Source: an uncultured Tateyamaria sp. (lineage in GTDB: Bacteria; Pseudomonadota; Alphaproteobacteria; Rhodobacterales; Rhodobacteraceae). Taken from it: DNA of 64,000 nt. Numbering within the stretch: the stretch's first letter is position 1; the number at the start of each line of letters is the position of its first letter. Below the pieces are notes generated by a model, which was given only the letters and a program-made list of their open reading frames with translations, had not been told where the DNA came from and ran no database searches. The DNA lies in assembly GCF_947503045.1 (NCBI RefSeq), contig NZ_CANNCF010000004.1:186001-250000 (forward strand), in the 5' to 3' direction. Below, one piece after another: positions 30,743 through 40,218 of the stretch. The translations under genes and the position numbers were made by a program.

Positions 30743-31402
30743 TCAAAGCGCATTTCCGGTGCCCTGCAACACCCCGTGTTCAAGGGCATAGCGGGTCAGC
30801 CCGGCGGTCGAGGAAATGCCGAGTTTGCGTTTGATATTCTTGCGGTGGGTTTCGACCGTGCGCACCGAAATATCGAGGCTGGTGGCCACGTCCTTGTTGG
30901 ACAGGCCTTGGGCCAATTTCAGCAGAATGGTCTGTTCGCGCCCGGTCAGTGCCCCCGGAACATCTGCACTGCGCGGGGAAATCGCGCCCTTGGCCCCGGT
31001 ACACAGATAGCGCTCGCCGCGCATCACCGTCTCAATCGCCCGTGCGATCTCGTCTGTGGGCACGTCCTTGAGGATATAGCCCATCGCGCCGTGGCTGAGG
31101 GCGGAGGAGATATATTCCGGACTGTCATGCATCGACAGGATCAAGACCCGCGTGCCGGGGCGTTTTTCCAGCACCAGTTCGGTGGCCGTCAGCCCACCCA
31201 TGCCGGGCATGTTCAGATCCATCAGGATCACGTCCGGGTTCAGCTCTTCCAGCTGTTCGATCACCGCCCGGCCCGTGCCAAGGGTGCCGACCACTTCAAG
31301 GCCCTCGTGATCTTCGAGAACGGATTGCACGCCTTGCGCGACCATCGGGTGGTCATCGACGATCACAACGCGGGTCAGGGGGGCAGGGTCGGGGGTCGTC
31401 AT
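30743..31402 (-). CDS. NarL/FixJ-type response regulator
   Basis: VVIVDDHPMVAQGV; VILMDLNMPGMGG; LTGREQTILLKLAQGLSNKDVATSLDISVRTVETHRKNIKRKLG. Confidence 0.94.
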   Translation of the reverse strand: MTTPDPAPLTRVVIVDDHPMVAQGVQSVLEDHEGLEVVGTLGTGRAVIEQLEELNPDVILMDLNMPGMGGLTATELVLEKRPGTRVLILSMHDSPEYISSALSHGAMGYILKDVPTDEIARAIETVMRGERYLCTGAKGAISPRSADVPGALTGREQTILLKLAQGLSNKDVATSLDISVRTVETHRKNIKRKLGISSTAGLTRYALEHGVLQGTGNAL

Positions 31403-32862
31403 GCGCGGGCGCGCTCCTTGTCTGTCAGGACGGGGTCGGGGTGAGAGGTGTCGGGCTTGGCCGGGTCAGGGGGCAGCAAATGGGACAGGGGCACTGTCAC
31501 TTCGATCACCGTGCCGCCGCCCGTGCCCGTGGCGCTCGACAGAATGCGGAACTGCCCGTCAAGCTGTTCGACCCGCTCGGCCATATTGCGCAATCCGATG
31601 CCATTGGCGCGCTGGCGGCGGGTGCGGTCCAGCCCCACACCATTGTCCGAAATCCGCAATGTCGCCCCGCGCTTGTGTCCGCGCAGGTCGACCGAGACCT
31701 TGCTGGCATCGGCATGGCGCTCGATATTGGTCAGGGCCTCCTGGGCGATGCGGTAAAGGGCGATCTTGGAATCCGGGTCCAGCCGGTTGCGGAACACAAC
31801 GGTGTCGAATTCCACTGCAATCCCCGTGCGTTGGCCGAAATCCTCGACCAGCGCCTTGAGGGCAGGCCCAAGGCCCAGATCGTCAAGCACACCGGGGCGC
31901 AGATCGCGGCTGATTCGGCGGACCTCGGAAATAGCGGTGCCGAGGTTGTCGATGCCTTGCTTGAGCGGGGATTCCACGTCGCCATTGCCCTTTTCCAGCC
32001 GCCGCCGCGCGCTGTCGAGCGCATAGCGCACGCCCACGAGGATCTGGCTGATCCCGTCATGCAACTCGCGCGCCACGCGCCCGCGCTCTTCTTCCTGCGC
32101 GTCGAGCACCCGCTGGGTCAGCTTTTTCAGCTTGGCATCGGCCAGACGGCGTTCGCGGAAATTGAGGGCCATGCCGGAGGCGAAAACCAGCAACAATGCG
32201 GCCAGCGTGATGCCGGAGATATAGTAAAACGTGCGCTCCACCCGGGCCTCGACCTCGGCGCGGGCCGCCGCAACCGTGGCCAGCACGTCATCGATGAACA
32301 CGCCGGTGCCCACCGCCCAGCGCCACGAGGGGAACGAGGTGACATAGGTGATCATCTCGGCCTCTTGCCCGGTGGTCGGCTTGGGCCAGAGGTGGGTCAG
32401 GTATCCATCGCCCTGCCGGGCAATGTCGATCAGGTTGGCCACAACCGGCGTGCCCTGACTGTCGGTCAGATCAAGGTGGTTCAGGTTGATCATTTCGGTC
32501 TGGCGGGGACTGACCAGATTGGTGCCGTCATAGTCATAGACGAAAAAGAACCCCTCATCGCCGTAGATCATCGCCGACAGGATCTGGGCCACCTGATCCT
32601 TGGCGGCCTGGTCATCCGGAGCGGCAGAGCCATAGATAAAGTAGAACCCGTTGCGGGCTTGCGTTACGTAATTGCGCAATTCCCGCTTCTTGGCCTCGAT
32701 CAGCTGGGTCTCAAGGGCGAGGATCTCGCGTTCGGCCAGCGCGCGGGCCTGCACCGCGACAAGGGCGGCAATGGCCGCCACCGCCAGAACCAGCGGTATG
32801 GCGGCCACAAGCGCCAGCTTTTGGGCATAGGTCAGGCGCAGGTTGGGAAACAGGTCTCGCAT
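31399..32862 (-). CDS. Cache-domain sensor histidine kinase (HisKA_3/NarX-like)
   Basis: YDYDGTNLVSPRQTEMINLNHLDLTDSQG cache region; RVARELHDGISQILVGVRYALD; ALTNIERHADASKV. Confidence 0.9.
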   Translation of the reverse strand: MRDLFPNLRLTYAQKLALVAAIPLVLAVAAIAALVAVQARALAEREILALETQLIEAKKRELRNYVTQARNGFYFIYGSAAPDDQAAKDQVAQILSAMIYGDEGFFFVYDYDGTNLVSPRQTEMINLNHLDLTDSQGTPVVANLIDIARQGDGYLTHLWPKPTTGQEAEMITYVTSFPSWRWAVGTGVFIDDVLATVAAARAEVEARVERTFYYISGITLAALLLVFASGMALNFRERRLADAKLKKLTQRVLDAQEEERGRVARELHDGISQILVGVRYALDSARRRLEKGNGDVESPLKQGIDNLGTAISEVRRISRDLRPGVLDDLGLGPALKALVEDFGQRTGIAVEFDTVVFRNRLDPDSKIALYRIAQEALTNIERHADASKVSVDLRGHKRGATLRISDNGVGLDRTRRQRANGIGLRNMAERVEQLDGQFRILSSATGTGGGTVIEVTVPLSHLLPPDPAKPDTSHPDPVLTDKERARA

Positions 32863-33113
32863 ATCCTTTGCGATACGACGAAAGGGGCGCGAATCAAAGA
32901 GGTAGCACCCCAATTGGTCGCGCTAACAGAGTTTCGGCACGCATCAAAACGCCCGAAATTGGTGCAAAAAACTGACCAGAACGGGGCTTTTGCGGGTTTT
33001 CTACGCAGTACTAGGTATTCCCAATCTGGCCGCCCTCGCTAGTGTGGCCACACTCGAAACGCTCGCCGTGCCGTGCGCGGGATGCGTTCATCATATTTGG
33101 GAGGAGTATCTCT

Positions 33114-34196
33114 ATGGATCGTCGTTCTTTTCTGAAGACGTCTGCACTGGGTGGCACCGCTGCCGCCACCACACTCGCTGCACCGGCCTATGCCCAGGGC
33201 AAGCGCACATTGACCATGGTCACATCCTGGCCACGCGGCTTTGCCGTTCTGGACGATGCCGCCAGCTACCTTGAGCAATTCGTTGGCGCCATGTCCGACG
33301 GTCAGCTGACCATCGACAAAAAAGCACCCGGCGAACTCGTCGGTGCGTTCGAAGTGTTCGACGCCGTGTCCTCGGGGCAGGCGGACATGTATCACTCGGC
33401 TGACTACTACTTCATCGGTCAGCACCCGGCCTATGCCTATTACACAGCCGTTCCATTTGGCGGCACCGCGCAAGAGGTGACCAACTGGTACGAGCATGGT
33501 GGCGGTCAGGAACTGCACGATGAACTGGGCTCGATCTTCAACCTCAAAGGCCTGCTGGCGGGTAACTCCGGTTCGCAGTCCGGTGGCTGGTTCCGCAACG
33601 AGATCAACTCGGCTGACGACTTCAACGGCCTGAAATTCCGTATGCCCGGTCTGGGCGGTAAAGTGCTGGGTGTGCTGGGTGCGTCCGTGCAGAACATCCC
33701 CGGTGGTGAACTGTACCAAGCGCTGTCCTCCGGTGCTCTGGACGGTCTTGAGTGGGTTGGCCCGATGGCCGACGAACGCGCCGGCTTCCAGGAAGTGGCG
33801 AAAGTCTACTACACCGCTGGTTTCCACGAGCCGGGTTCGGCGCTGGCGGCCAACGTCAACCTCGACGTCTGGAATGACCTGACGCCTCAGCATCAGGCCA
33901 TCCTGCAGAACGCAAGCCGTGCAACCACCTACTACCAGCTGTCCGAGACACTGGCCAACAACGGTGCCGCACTGGCGCGTCTGCAACAGCAAGGCGTCAA
34001 GACCCTGCAGTTCAGCGACGATGTGTGGGATGCGTTCGGCGCGGCCTCGAAAACCGTCATGGACGAGAACATGGGCGACGAGCTGTTTGCACGCACCCGT
34101 GCGTCCTTCGAGGAAAGCCTTGCGACATCGGCAAGCTGGATCAACAAATCCGACGGCTACTATGTCGAACAGCGCGTGCGCGTGCTGGGCGGCTAA
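33114..34196 (+). CDS. TRAP transporter substrate-binding protein (DctP family, Tat-type signal)
   Basis: MDRRSFLKTSALGGTAAATTLAAPAYAQ; FKIRM-like GLKFRMPGLGGKVLGVLGASVQNIPGGELYQALSSGALDGLEWVGP. Confidence 0.93.
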   Translation: MDRRSFLKTSALGGTAAATTLAAPAYAQGKRTLTMVTSWPRGFAVLDDAASYLEQFVGAMSDGQLTIDKKAPGELVGAFEVFDAVSSGQADMYHSADYYFIGQHPAYAYYTAVPFGGTAQEVTNWYEHGGGQELHDELGSIFNLKGLLAGNSGSQSGGWFRNEINSADDFNGLKFRMPGLGGKVLGVLGASVQNIPGGELYQALSSGALDGLEWVGPMADERAGFQEVAKVYYTAGFHEPGSALAANVNLDVWNDLTPQHQAILQNASRATTYYQLSETLANNGAALARLQQQGVKTLQFSDDVWDAFGAASKTVMDENMGDELFARTRASFEESLATSASWINKSDGYYVEQRVRVLGG

Positions 34197-34218
34197 GGCC
34201 CGACCAACCAAGACCGCG

Positions 34219-34241
34219 GGGAGCCCCAGCACGGGGCTCCC
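34219..34241 (+). promoter_or_regulatory. Intercistronic hairpin between TRAP binding protein and small permease genes
   Basis: GGGAGCCCC-AGCAC-GGGGCTCCC. Confidence 0.7.
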
Positions 34242-34281
34242 GGCACATAAAAGATGACGGGGATCGGTTTGCGCGCCATAG

Positions 34282-35265
34282 TTGAGCGAACCGTGGAGGG
34301 GCAATCACATGGAAAACGAAAACGGCGCCGAGGCGGTCGGCTTCTTTGCGACATTTTTTGATGGCCTGATCTGGTTTTTTCAAAGCCTTGCGCTTGGCTT
34401 TTACAATCTGGCCTATGCGATCACCCATCCGGCCTCGTGGCTGGACTGGCTGACCTGGGCCAACACCACCGAAGACAAGGAATCGCTGATGCGATTTGTC
34501 TATTACGGTGGATCAACGGAATTCTTCTTTGTGGTGCTGGCGGTGCTGGTGACCGTGATCGGGGTCGGCATGTGGCGCAACGCGTTCATGTGGGGCTGCG
34601 TGCGCGTGCTCGAAGGCTTTGCCAACGGCACCGGGCGTCTCTTTGCATGGGCCGGGCTGCTCATGGTGCTGCAACAGATCGTCATCGTCTTCATGCAGCG
34701 GATTTTTACCCGGCCAGACATCTCGTTCGGGTTCGGCATTCCGCTGCAATTCGACATCTCGTGGTTTGCCGAGGAACTGAAGCTCTATAACGCGATGGTC
34801 GTGTGCCTGTGCGTCACCTACACCTTTGTGCAGGGCGGCCATGTGCGGGTCGACCTGATCTATGCGGCCGTCAGCCACCGCGCCAAACGGATGATCGACA
34901 TGATTGGGTCGATCATCTTCATGGTGCCCACGGCCGTTCTGATCTGGCTTTATGGCTGGTATTTCCTGTGGCGCCACCTGATCACACCCAACCCGGCGGC
35001 CAGCTACGACCTTGAGCGGCTGTTGCGCACTTCGCGCGCCGTGCGCTGGAGCGTCGAGACCATCGGCTTCAGCCCCAACGGGTTCAACGGGTATTTCCTG
35101 TTCAAGATCCTGCTGGTGTCCTTTGCCGGTCTTGTCTTCCTGCACGGCGTCGCCTTCTTCATGCGCTCATATCTCGAGTGGAAAGAGGGTGAAGAGAGCG
35201 AAGGCAAGTACATGGATCGCGACACGCTGGGCGACGGCGAAGAAGCCTATGAGGGCACACACTGA
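34282..35265 (+). CDS. TRAP transporter small permease (DctQ-type, enlarged)
   Basis: Four-plus TM segments, GHVRVDLIYAAVSHRAKRMIDMIGSIIFMVPTAVLIWLYGWYFLW. Confidence 0.88.
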   Translation: MSEPWRGNHMENENGAEAVGFFATFFDGLIWFFQSLALGFYNLAYAITHPASWLDWLTWANTTEDKESLMRFVYYGGSTEFFFVVLAVLVTVIGVGMWRNAFMWGCVRVLEGFANGTGRLFAWAGLLMVLQQIVIVFMQRIFTRPDISFGFGIPLQFDISWFAEELKLYNAMVVCLCVTYTFVQGGHVRVDLIYAAVSHRAKRMIDMIGSIIFMVPTAVLIWLYGWYFLWRHLITPNPAASYDLERLLRTSRAVRWSVETIGFSPNGFNGYFLFKILLVSFAGLVFLHGVAFFMRSYLEWKEGEESEGKYMDRDTLGDGEEAYEGTH

Positions 35266-35329
35266 TTTTGCGTGACGGACCGGGCGCCGCCCGGGCCGCG
35301 TGATGAAAGTAAGACGGGGACAGTAAGCA

Positions 35330-37684
35330 ATGTTGTTTGGACTTGATGGCGTAGAGATCGGCCTGATCATCGTCTTTGTCTGCCTGTTTGGCGGCATTCT
35401 TTCGGGCTTTCCTGTGGCCTTCGCCATTGGCGGGGCAGGGGTGATTTCCTTTGGCATTATCGCAGCCCTCGACAGTGCGGGGCTGCTGATCCACCAGGCG
35501 ATTGACCAGGGCAGTCAGGCCTACCGCGACCTTGTGAACAGCGGGGTCAAACCGGACGCCATCTCGGTGTTCAGCTACCCGGACCTTGCCCGCATCGCAG
35601 AACCCGTTTTCCCTTCGGGCTGGGAAGTGGCGCTGGATCGCAACGTCTCTTTCGTTGTGAACCGGATGAACGAGCGGGTGCTGGCGGGCCAGTCGATCGA
35701 GACTCTGCTGGCCGTTTTGATGTTCGTTCTGATGGGGATCACGCTGGAACGTTCCAAGATCGCCAATGACCTTCTGACCACCATGGCGCGTGTCTTTGGA
35801 CCGCTGCCGGGCGGCCTTGCCGTGTCCATCGTCGTTGTGGGCGCCTTCCTTGCGGCCTCGACCGGCATCGTGGGGGCCACCGTGGTCACCATGGGCCTGC
35901 TGGCCCTGCCAACCATGTTGCGCAACAACTATTCGCCCGAGCTCTCCACCGGGGTCATCGCGGCCTCCGGCACGTTGGGGCAGATCATCCCGCCCTCCAT
36001 CGTGATCGTCCTGCTGGGCACACTCGCCGGAGATCTCTACTCCGCCGCCCAAGAGGCGCGGGCGCAATCCGTGGGCTGTACCGATGCGCTGACCTATCTG
36101 GGCGAGCCAGCGGTTGTCTCTGTGGGCACACTGTTTCAGGCGGCCCTGCTGCCGGGCATCCTGCTCGCACTGCTCTATGCGCTTTATGCCTTTGGTTACG
36201 CGCTGCTGAACCCGGAAAAGGCCCCCGCGGTCGAGATGGGGGCCACCAACGCCGAACCGGTCACTCGGTCCGAAGCCTTCACATGGTTCCTTGGCGCGCC
36301 GGTCCTGATCATCGTGGGCACCATCCTGCTGGGCAGCCTGAATGTCGTGGGCAGCCAATCAACCACCATCTCCTCCTTCTCGGATATCGGTCAGGCGGCC
36401 TCGCTGCGCACCAATGTGGGCGAAGACTGTCAGGCGGCCATGATCGAACTGCACGGGCAAGCGGCCTGGGACGAGGCCATCGCCGAACAGGAGGCCATCG
36501 CGGCCGCAGGCGGCGTGCAACAATCCGAACGCCTGAGCGAAGAGGAACTGGCCACCGCGCTGGATGATCTGGTCGACGCAGCGGCGCCCATCGGCACAGG
36601 CACCGCGATCCTGCTGATCATTCTGGGCCTGATCCTGACCACCGCGCGCGGCATCTCGCCCAGCGCCGACCCGCGGCCTCTGATCATTGGTGGCATCGGC
36701 GTTGTGCTGGCCCTGCTGGTGGACATCGCCCTTGTCGGGCCACTGAACAGCGCTGGCTATTACATCGTGGTGATGGCAATCCCGTTCGCACTGATCATGT
36801 ATGGCGTGGTCGAGGCGACCAAACGCTGCGCCAGCAACGAGCTGATCCGCGTGGTCTTCCCACCGCTGATCCTGATCGTGGCGGTGCTGGGCTCGATCCT
36901 TGGCGGGATCACCAACCCGACACCGGCTGCGGCCCTCGGGGCGGGCGGGGCGATCATGCTGGCGGCCTATCGCAAGCTCAAGGATCTGGACCGCAGCCCC
37001 AAGGTGATCATCTGGTCCACGCTGGCGATCATCATCTGCATCCTGGTGGGCGTGAACTTCGATCTGCGCATCAATCAGGACAACGTGACAGCACAAAGCT
37101 GGATCGCCTTCTTCGTGGCCTATGCCGCCTACCTCTACGCGCTGTTTGGACTGCTGTTCAGCTGCTACGTGCTCTGGACCAACGGCATCCTGTCGCCGGT
37201 GGTGCGCGAGACGGCCAAGGTCACCTCGATGGTCTTCACCATCCTGATCGGCTCGCAACTGCTGAACCTCGTGGTGATCTCTTTCGGGGGCGAGCACTAT
37301 ATCCAGCAGTTCCTGAAATCCTTCGACAACGAGTTCACCGTTTTCCTGATCGTGATGCTGGTGTTGTTCATCCTCGGCTTCGTTCTGGACTTCCTCGAGA
37401 TCATCTACATCGTGATCCCGATTGTGGGGCCGGTGATCTATGGCGGCACGTTTGATCCCAAATGGGTGACAATCATGATCGCGGTGAACCTGCAGACGTC
37501 GTTCCTGACACCGCCCTTCGGCTTTGCGCTGTTCTATCTGCGCGGGGTCGCACCCAAAGAGGTGACCACAGGGCACATCTATCGCGGGATCATCCCCTTC
37601 GTGCTGATCCAGGTGGCGGGGCTTGCGCTCTTGTGGACCTTCCCGGGCATCGTGACCCTGATCCCGGACCTGATCCCGAACTAG
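35330..37684 (+). CDS. TRAP transporter large permease (DctM-type, 784 aa, enlarged)
   Basis: FLAASTGIVGATVVTMGLLALPTMLRNNYSPELSTGVIAASGTLGQIIPPSIVIVLLG; C-terminal FLEIIYIVIPIVGPVIYGGTFDPKW...LTPPFGFALFYLRGVAP. Confidence 0.92.
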   Translation: MLFGLDGVEIGLIIVFVCLFGGILSGFPVAFAIGGAGVISFGIIAALDSAGLLIHQAIDQGSQAYRDLVNSGVKPDAISVFSYPDLARIAEPVFPSGWEVALDRNVSFVVNRMNERVLAGQSIETLLAVLMFVLMGITLERSKIANDLLTTMARVFGPLPGGLAVSIVVVGAFLAASTGIVGATVVTMGLLALPTMLRNNYSPELSTGVIAASGTLGQIIPPSIVIVLLGTLAGDLYSAAQEARAQSVGCTDALTYLGEPAVVSVGTLFQAALLPGILLALLYALYAFGYALLNPEKAPAVEMGATNAEPVTRSEAFTWFLGAPVLIIVGTILLGSLNVVGSQSTTISSFSDIGQAASLRTNVGEDCQAAMIELHGQAAWDEAIAEQEAIAAAGGVQQSERLSEEELATALDDLVDAAAPIGTGTAILLIILGLILTTARGISPSADPRPLIIGGIGVVLALLVDIALVGPLNSAGYYIVVMAIPFALIMYGVVEATKRCASNELIRVVFPPLILIVAVLGSILGGITNPTPAAALGAGGAIMLAAYRKLKDLDRSPKVIIWSTLAIIICILVGVNFDLRINQDNVTAQSWIAFFVAYAAYLYALFGLLFSCYVLWTNGILSPVVRETAKVTSMVFTILIGSQLLNLVVISFGGEHYIQQFLKSFDNEFTVFLIVMLVLFILGFVLDFLEIIYIVIPIVGPVIYGGTFDPKWVTIMIAVNLQTSFLTPPFGFALFYLRGVAPKEVTTGHIYRGIIPFVLIQVAGLALLWTFPGIVTLIPDLIPN

Positions 37685-37704
37685 ATCCGGTGTGACCCAA
37701 AGGA

Positions 37705-37729
37705 AAGGGCGGCCCGATGGGCCGCCCTT
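37705..37729 (+). terminator. Terminator hairpin after TRAP operon
   Basis: AAGGGCGGCCC-GAT-GGGCCGCCCTT followed by GTTCTTTC. Confidence 0.82.
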
Positions 37730-37875
37730 GTTCTTTCTATTGATTGGCACAGCGGCAGCGGGCGGTCAGAGACCGCAGGGCGAAAGATGCAGCGGCCGAT
37801 GAGAAGGGTGTTCATAACCCATGAAAAAGACCGCTTTGCGGGACGAAGCCGACTTTTGCTGCATCGCACCCACTC

Positions 37876-38096
37876 AGCACCCGGATCGGAATCAAGCCGA
37901 AGGCGCCGATCCATCCACTGCCCCGCAGGCGATTTGGCAAAGCCAAATCTGCCGAGAGGGGCCAGTCCGCCCGACCGGGCTGGCGATTTGGCTGGTCTTG
38001 GTGCGACAGTTCAGCGGCGCGATATCCTTGATCGATAAAGCGCCCGGGAAGGTGCGTGGCCTCGCCATCCCGCGGACTGGCGATGGATCGGCGCGG
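37876..38096 (+). repeat. Dispersed structured repeat, copy 1
   Basis: Shares AGCACCCGGATCGGA..GGCGATTTGGCNNNGCCAAATCTGCCGAGAGGGGCCAGTCCGC..CGCGGACTGGCRATGGATCGGCGCGG with copy 2, same orientation. Confidence 0.88.
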
Positions 38097-38154
38097 GATC
38101 GAATGACAGTCGGCTTTGCGGGACAAAGCCGACATTGGTTGGCGATCAGGATTG

Positions 38155-38602
38155 CTAACGTAAGCCGTAGTTAGTCGCGAGTATTTCAATCGCTTTCTGT
38201 GCTTTACCCGTCAGTTGTACTTTGGCGATCCGATGAGGCGACATACTGTTGAGAAACTTCTGTGACACAGCGTTTTCGCCAGCTAGCCAAAATTCTTCAA
38301 AAATTTCGTCTAACTCCTGGCCTTCAAGCTTGAAACGTCTTTGGAGAAATACCTTGTTGCCGTATTCACTACCTCCCCTTTTTTTTGCTCGCCTTGATTC
38401 GGCGTCTACAGAATTTTTCTTGATATTGGGGACAACTTAACCAAATGGACTTTGCTTCCAATGCGCTCAACGCAAAGTGGGTTTCTAACGATTTTAGCAA
38501 AAACAAGTTATCTTCTATAGCAGCCATCCGGGCGGCATACTCAAACGGATTTTCGCTTTCTAATGGGCGATTACTCATGCTGTTGCACCTGTTTGCTTGC
38601 AA
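38155..38602 (-). pseudogene. Frameshifted hypothetical protein gene (split at an A8 run)
   Basis: N part ...QYQEKFCRRRIKASKKKGR* and C part GGSEYGNKVFLQRRFKLEGQELDEIFEEFWLAGENAVSQKFLNSMSPHRIAKVQLTGKAQKAIEILATNYGLR* join if one A is removed from the A8 run (T8 at 38379-38386). Confidence 0.65.
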
Positions 38603-38968
38603 GCTGGAAAATTTAGCTGGAAGACTCGTCTATCTAAACAAGTGCAGTCAAAGAAAGTGCAAAAAGCTAGTTCTGCATCATCGGTGACTGTCTGCTTTGG
38701 GGCTCAAAGCTGCCATAAGAGTCAATGCAGCATTGCCCCCTGCCGCAACTCAACCGGACCTCCTATGACGGCCCAGAGCCGACCTTGAACCCGTCCTTCT
38801 GATGCTGCAGTCGCAACCTGCTTTCTTGCCGTTCGCTGCACATGCAAATCTTGGCAAAAGGTGAACTTATTCTGTGCGGGACAAACCGGACCGTGACGAA
38901 AGGCAGATTGCCAGAGCGGGTGTGACTGGACATGATACCTCAATGTCAGGCCGTGAAAGGAGCTAGTT

Positions 38969-39868
38969 ATGGATGTATTGAGGACACCGGATGAGCGATT
39001 TGTGGGCCTGCCCGGTTACGATTTTCCCGCAAACTATGTTGATGATCTGGAAGGCTACGACGGTCTTAGGGTGCACTATGTGGACCAAGGCGCCCTTGAC
39101 ACAGACCGAACATTTCTTTGCCTGCCAGGAGAGCCAACTTGGGCATACCTTTACCGTCACATGATACCGATTTTCTCGAATTCTGGTGCTCGGGTCGTCG
39201 TGCCGGATTGGCTGGGCTTTGGAAGGTCCGACAAGCCTGTCGATGACGCAGTCTATACCTTTGATTTTCATCGCAACATGATGCTTGCCTTCATCGCGAA
39301 GCTGGATCTTCGTAACATCACTTTGGTGGTGCAAGATTGGGGCGGCATTCTGGGACTGACCCTGCCCATGGATGTCAGGGAACGGTTTTCCCGATTGATC
39401 GTTATGAACACGGCACTCCCGACCGGCGAGAGCCTTGGCGAAGGTTTTCAAGGTTGGAAAGACTATGTAGCGCGCCGTCCGGACATGGATTGCGGCGCCT
39501 TGATGAAGCGGGCCTGCCCGCATTTAACCGAGCCAGAAGCGCAAGCCTATGAAGCGCCGTTCCCGGATCAGCGTCACAAGGCGGGGGTTCGCAGGTTTCC
39601 GCAACTGGTGATGGTTGAACCGGGGATGGAAGGTATCGACATAGCCAGGCGGGCGCGCAAATTTTGGGCATCAGAGTGGGACGGCGAAAGCTTCATGGCC
39701 ATCGGCGCGAAAGATCCGGTGCTTGGTCTGCCTGTCATGGGCCAACTCCGAAACACCATAAGACATTGCCCGGAGCCGATGGTCATGGATGAAGCAGGAC
39801 ATTTTGTGCAGGAGTGGGGAGAGCCGATCGCACATGCGGCATTGAAGCAGTTAGGTGACCTTAACTGA
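38969..39868 (+). CDS. Haloalkane dehalogenase-like alpha/beta hydrolase
   Basis: PGEPTWAYLYRHMIPIF, PDWLGFGRSDKP, LVVQDWGGILGL (Asp-Trp nucleophile elbow), AGHFVQEWGE. Confidence 0.85.
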   Translation: MDVLRTPDERFVGLPGYDFPANYVDDLEGYDGLRVHYVDQGALDTDRTFLCLPGEPTWAYLYRHMIPIFSNSGARVVVPDWLGFGRSDKPVDDAVYTFDFHRNMMLAFIAKLDLRNITLVVQDWGGILGLTLPMDVRERFSRLIVMNTALPTGESLGEGFQGWKDYVARRPDMDCGALMKRACPHLTEPEAQAYEAPFPDQRHKAGVRRFPQLVMVEPGMEGIDIARRARKFWASEWDGESFMAIGAKDPVLGLPVMGQLRNTIRHCPEPMVMDEAGHFVQEWGEPIAHAALKQLGDLN

Positions 39869-39953
39869 ACAATCCAACCAACAGTGCCTAACGAGTTGGA
39901 TTGTTGGTCTGCTTAGTGCACGAAAGCCGCCTTTCGCTACACCACCAAATCTA

Positions 39954-40218
39954 AGCACCCGGATCGGACTCAAGCGAAGCGCCGATCCATCCAATGCCCG
40001 GCAGGCGATTTGGCCCAGCCAAATCTGCCGAGAGGGGCCAGTCCGCACCGCCGCGCCAAAGGTGCGCCTATGATAGGTCGGCATGCCTTTGGCATGACGG
40101 GCTGGCGGCTTGGATGGTTTTGTCGCGACATGGCAGCGGAGAGATAACCTTGATCCATAAATTGCACGGGAAACAGCGTAGCCTCGCCATACCGCGGACT
40201 GGCAATGGATCGGCGCGG
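39954..40218 (+). repeat. Dispersed structured repeat, copy 2
   Basis: Direct-orientation copy of 37876..38096 with an extra ~40-50 bp in the central region. Confidence 0.88.
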
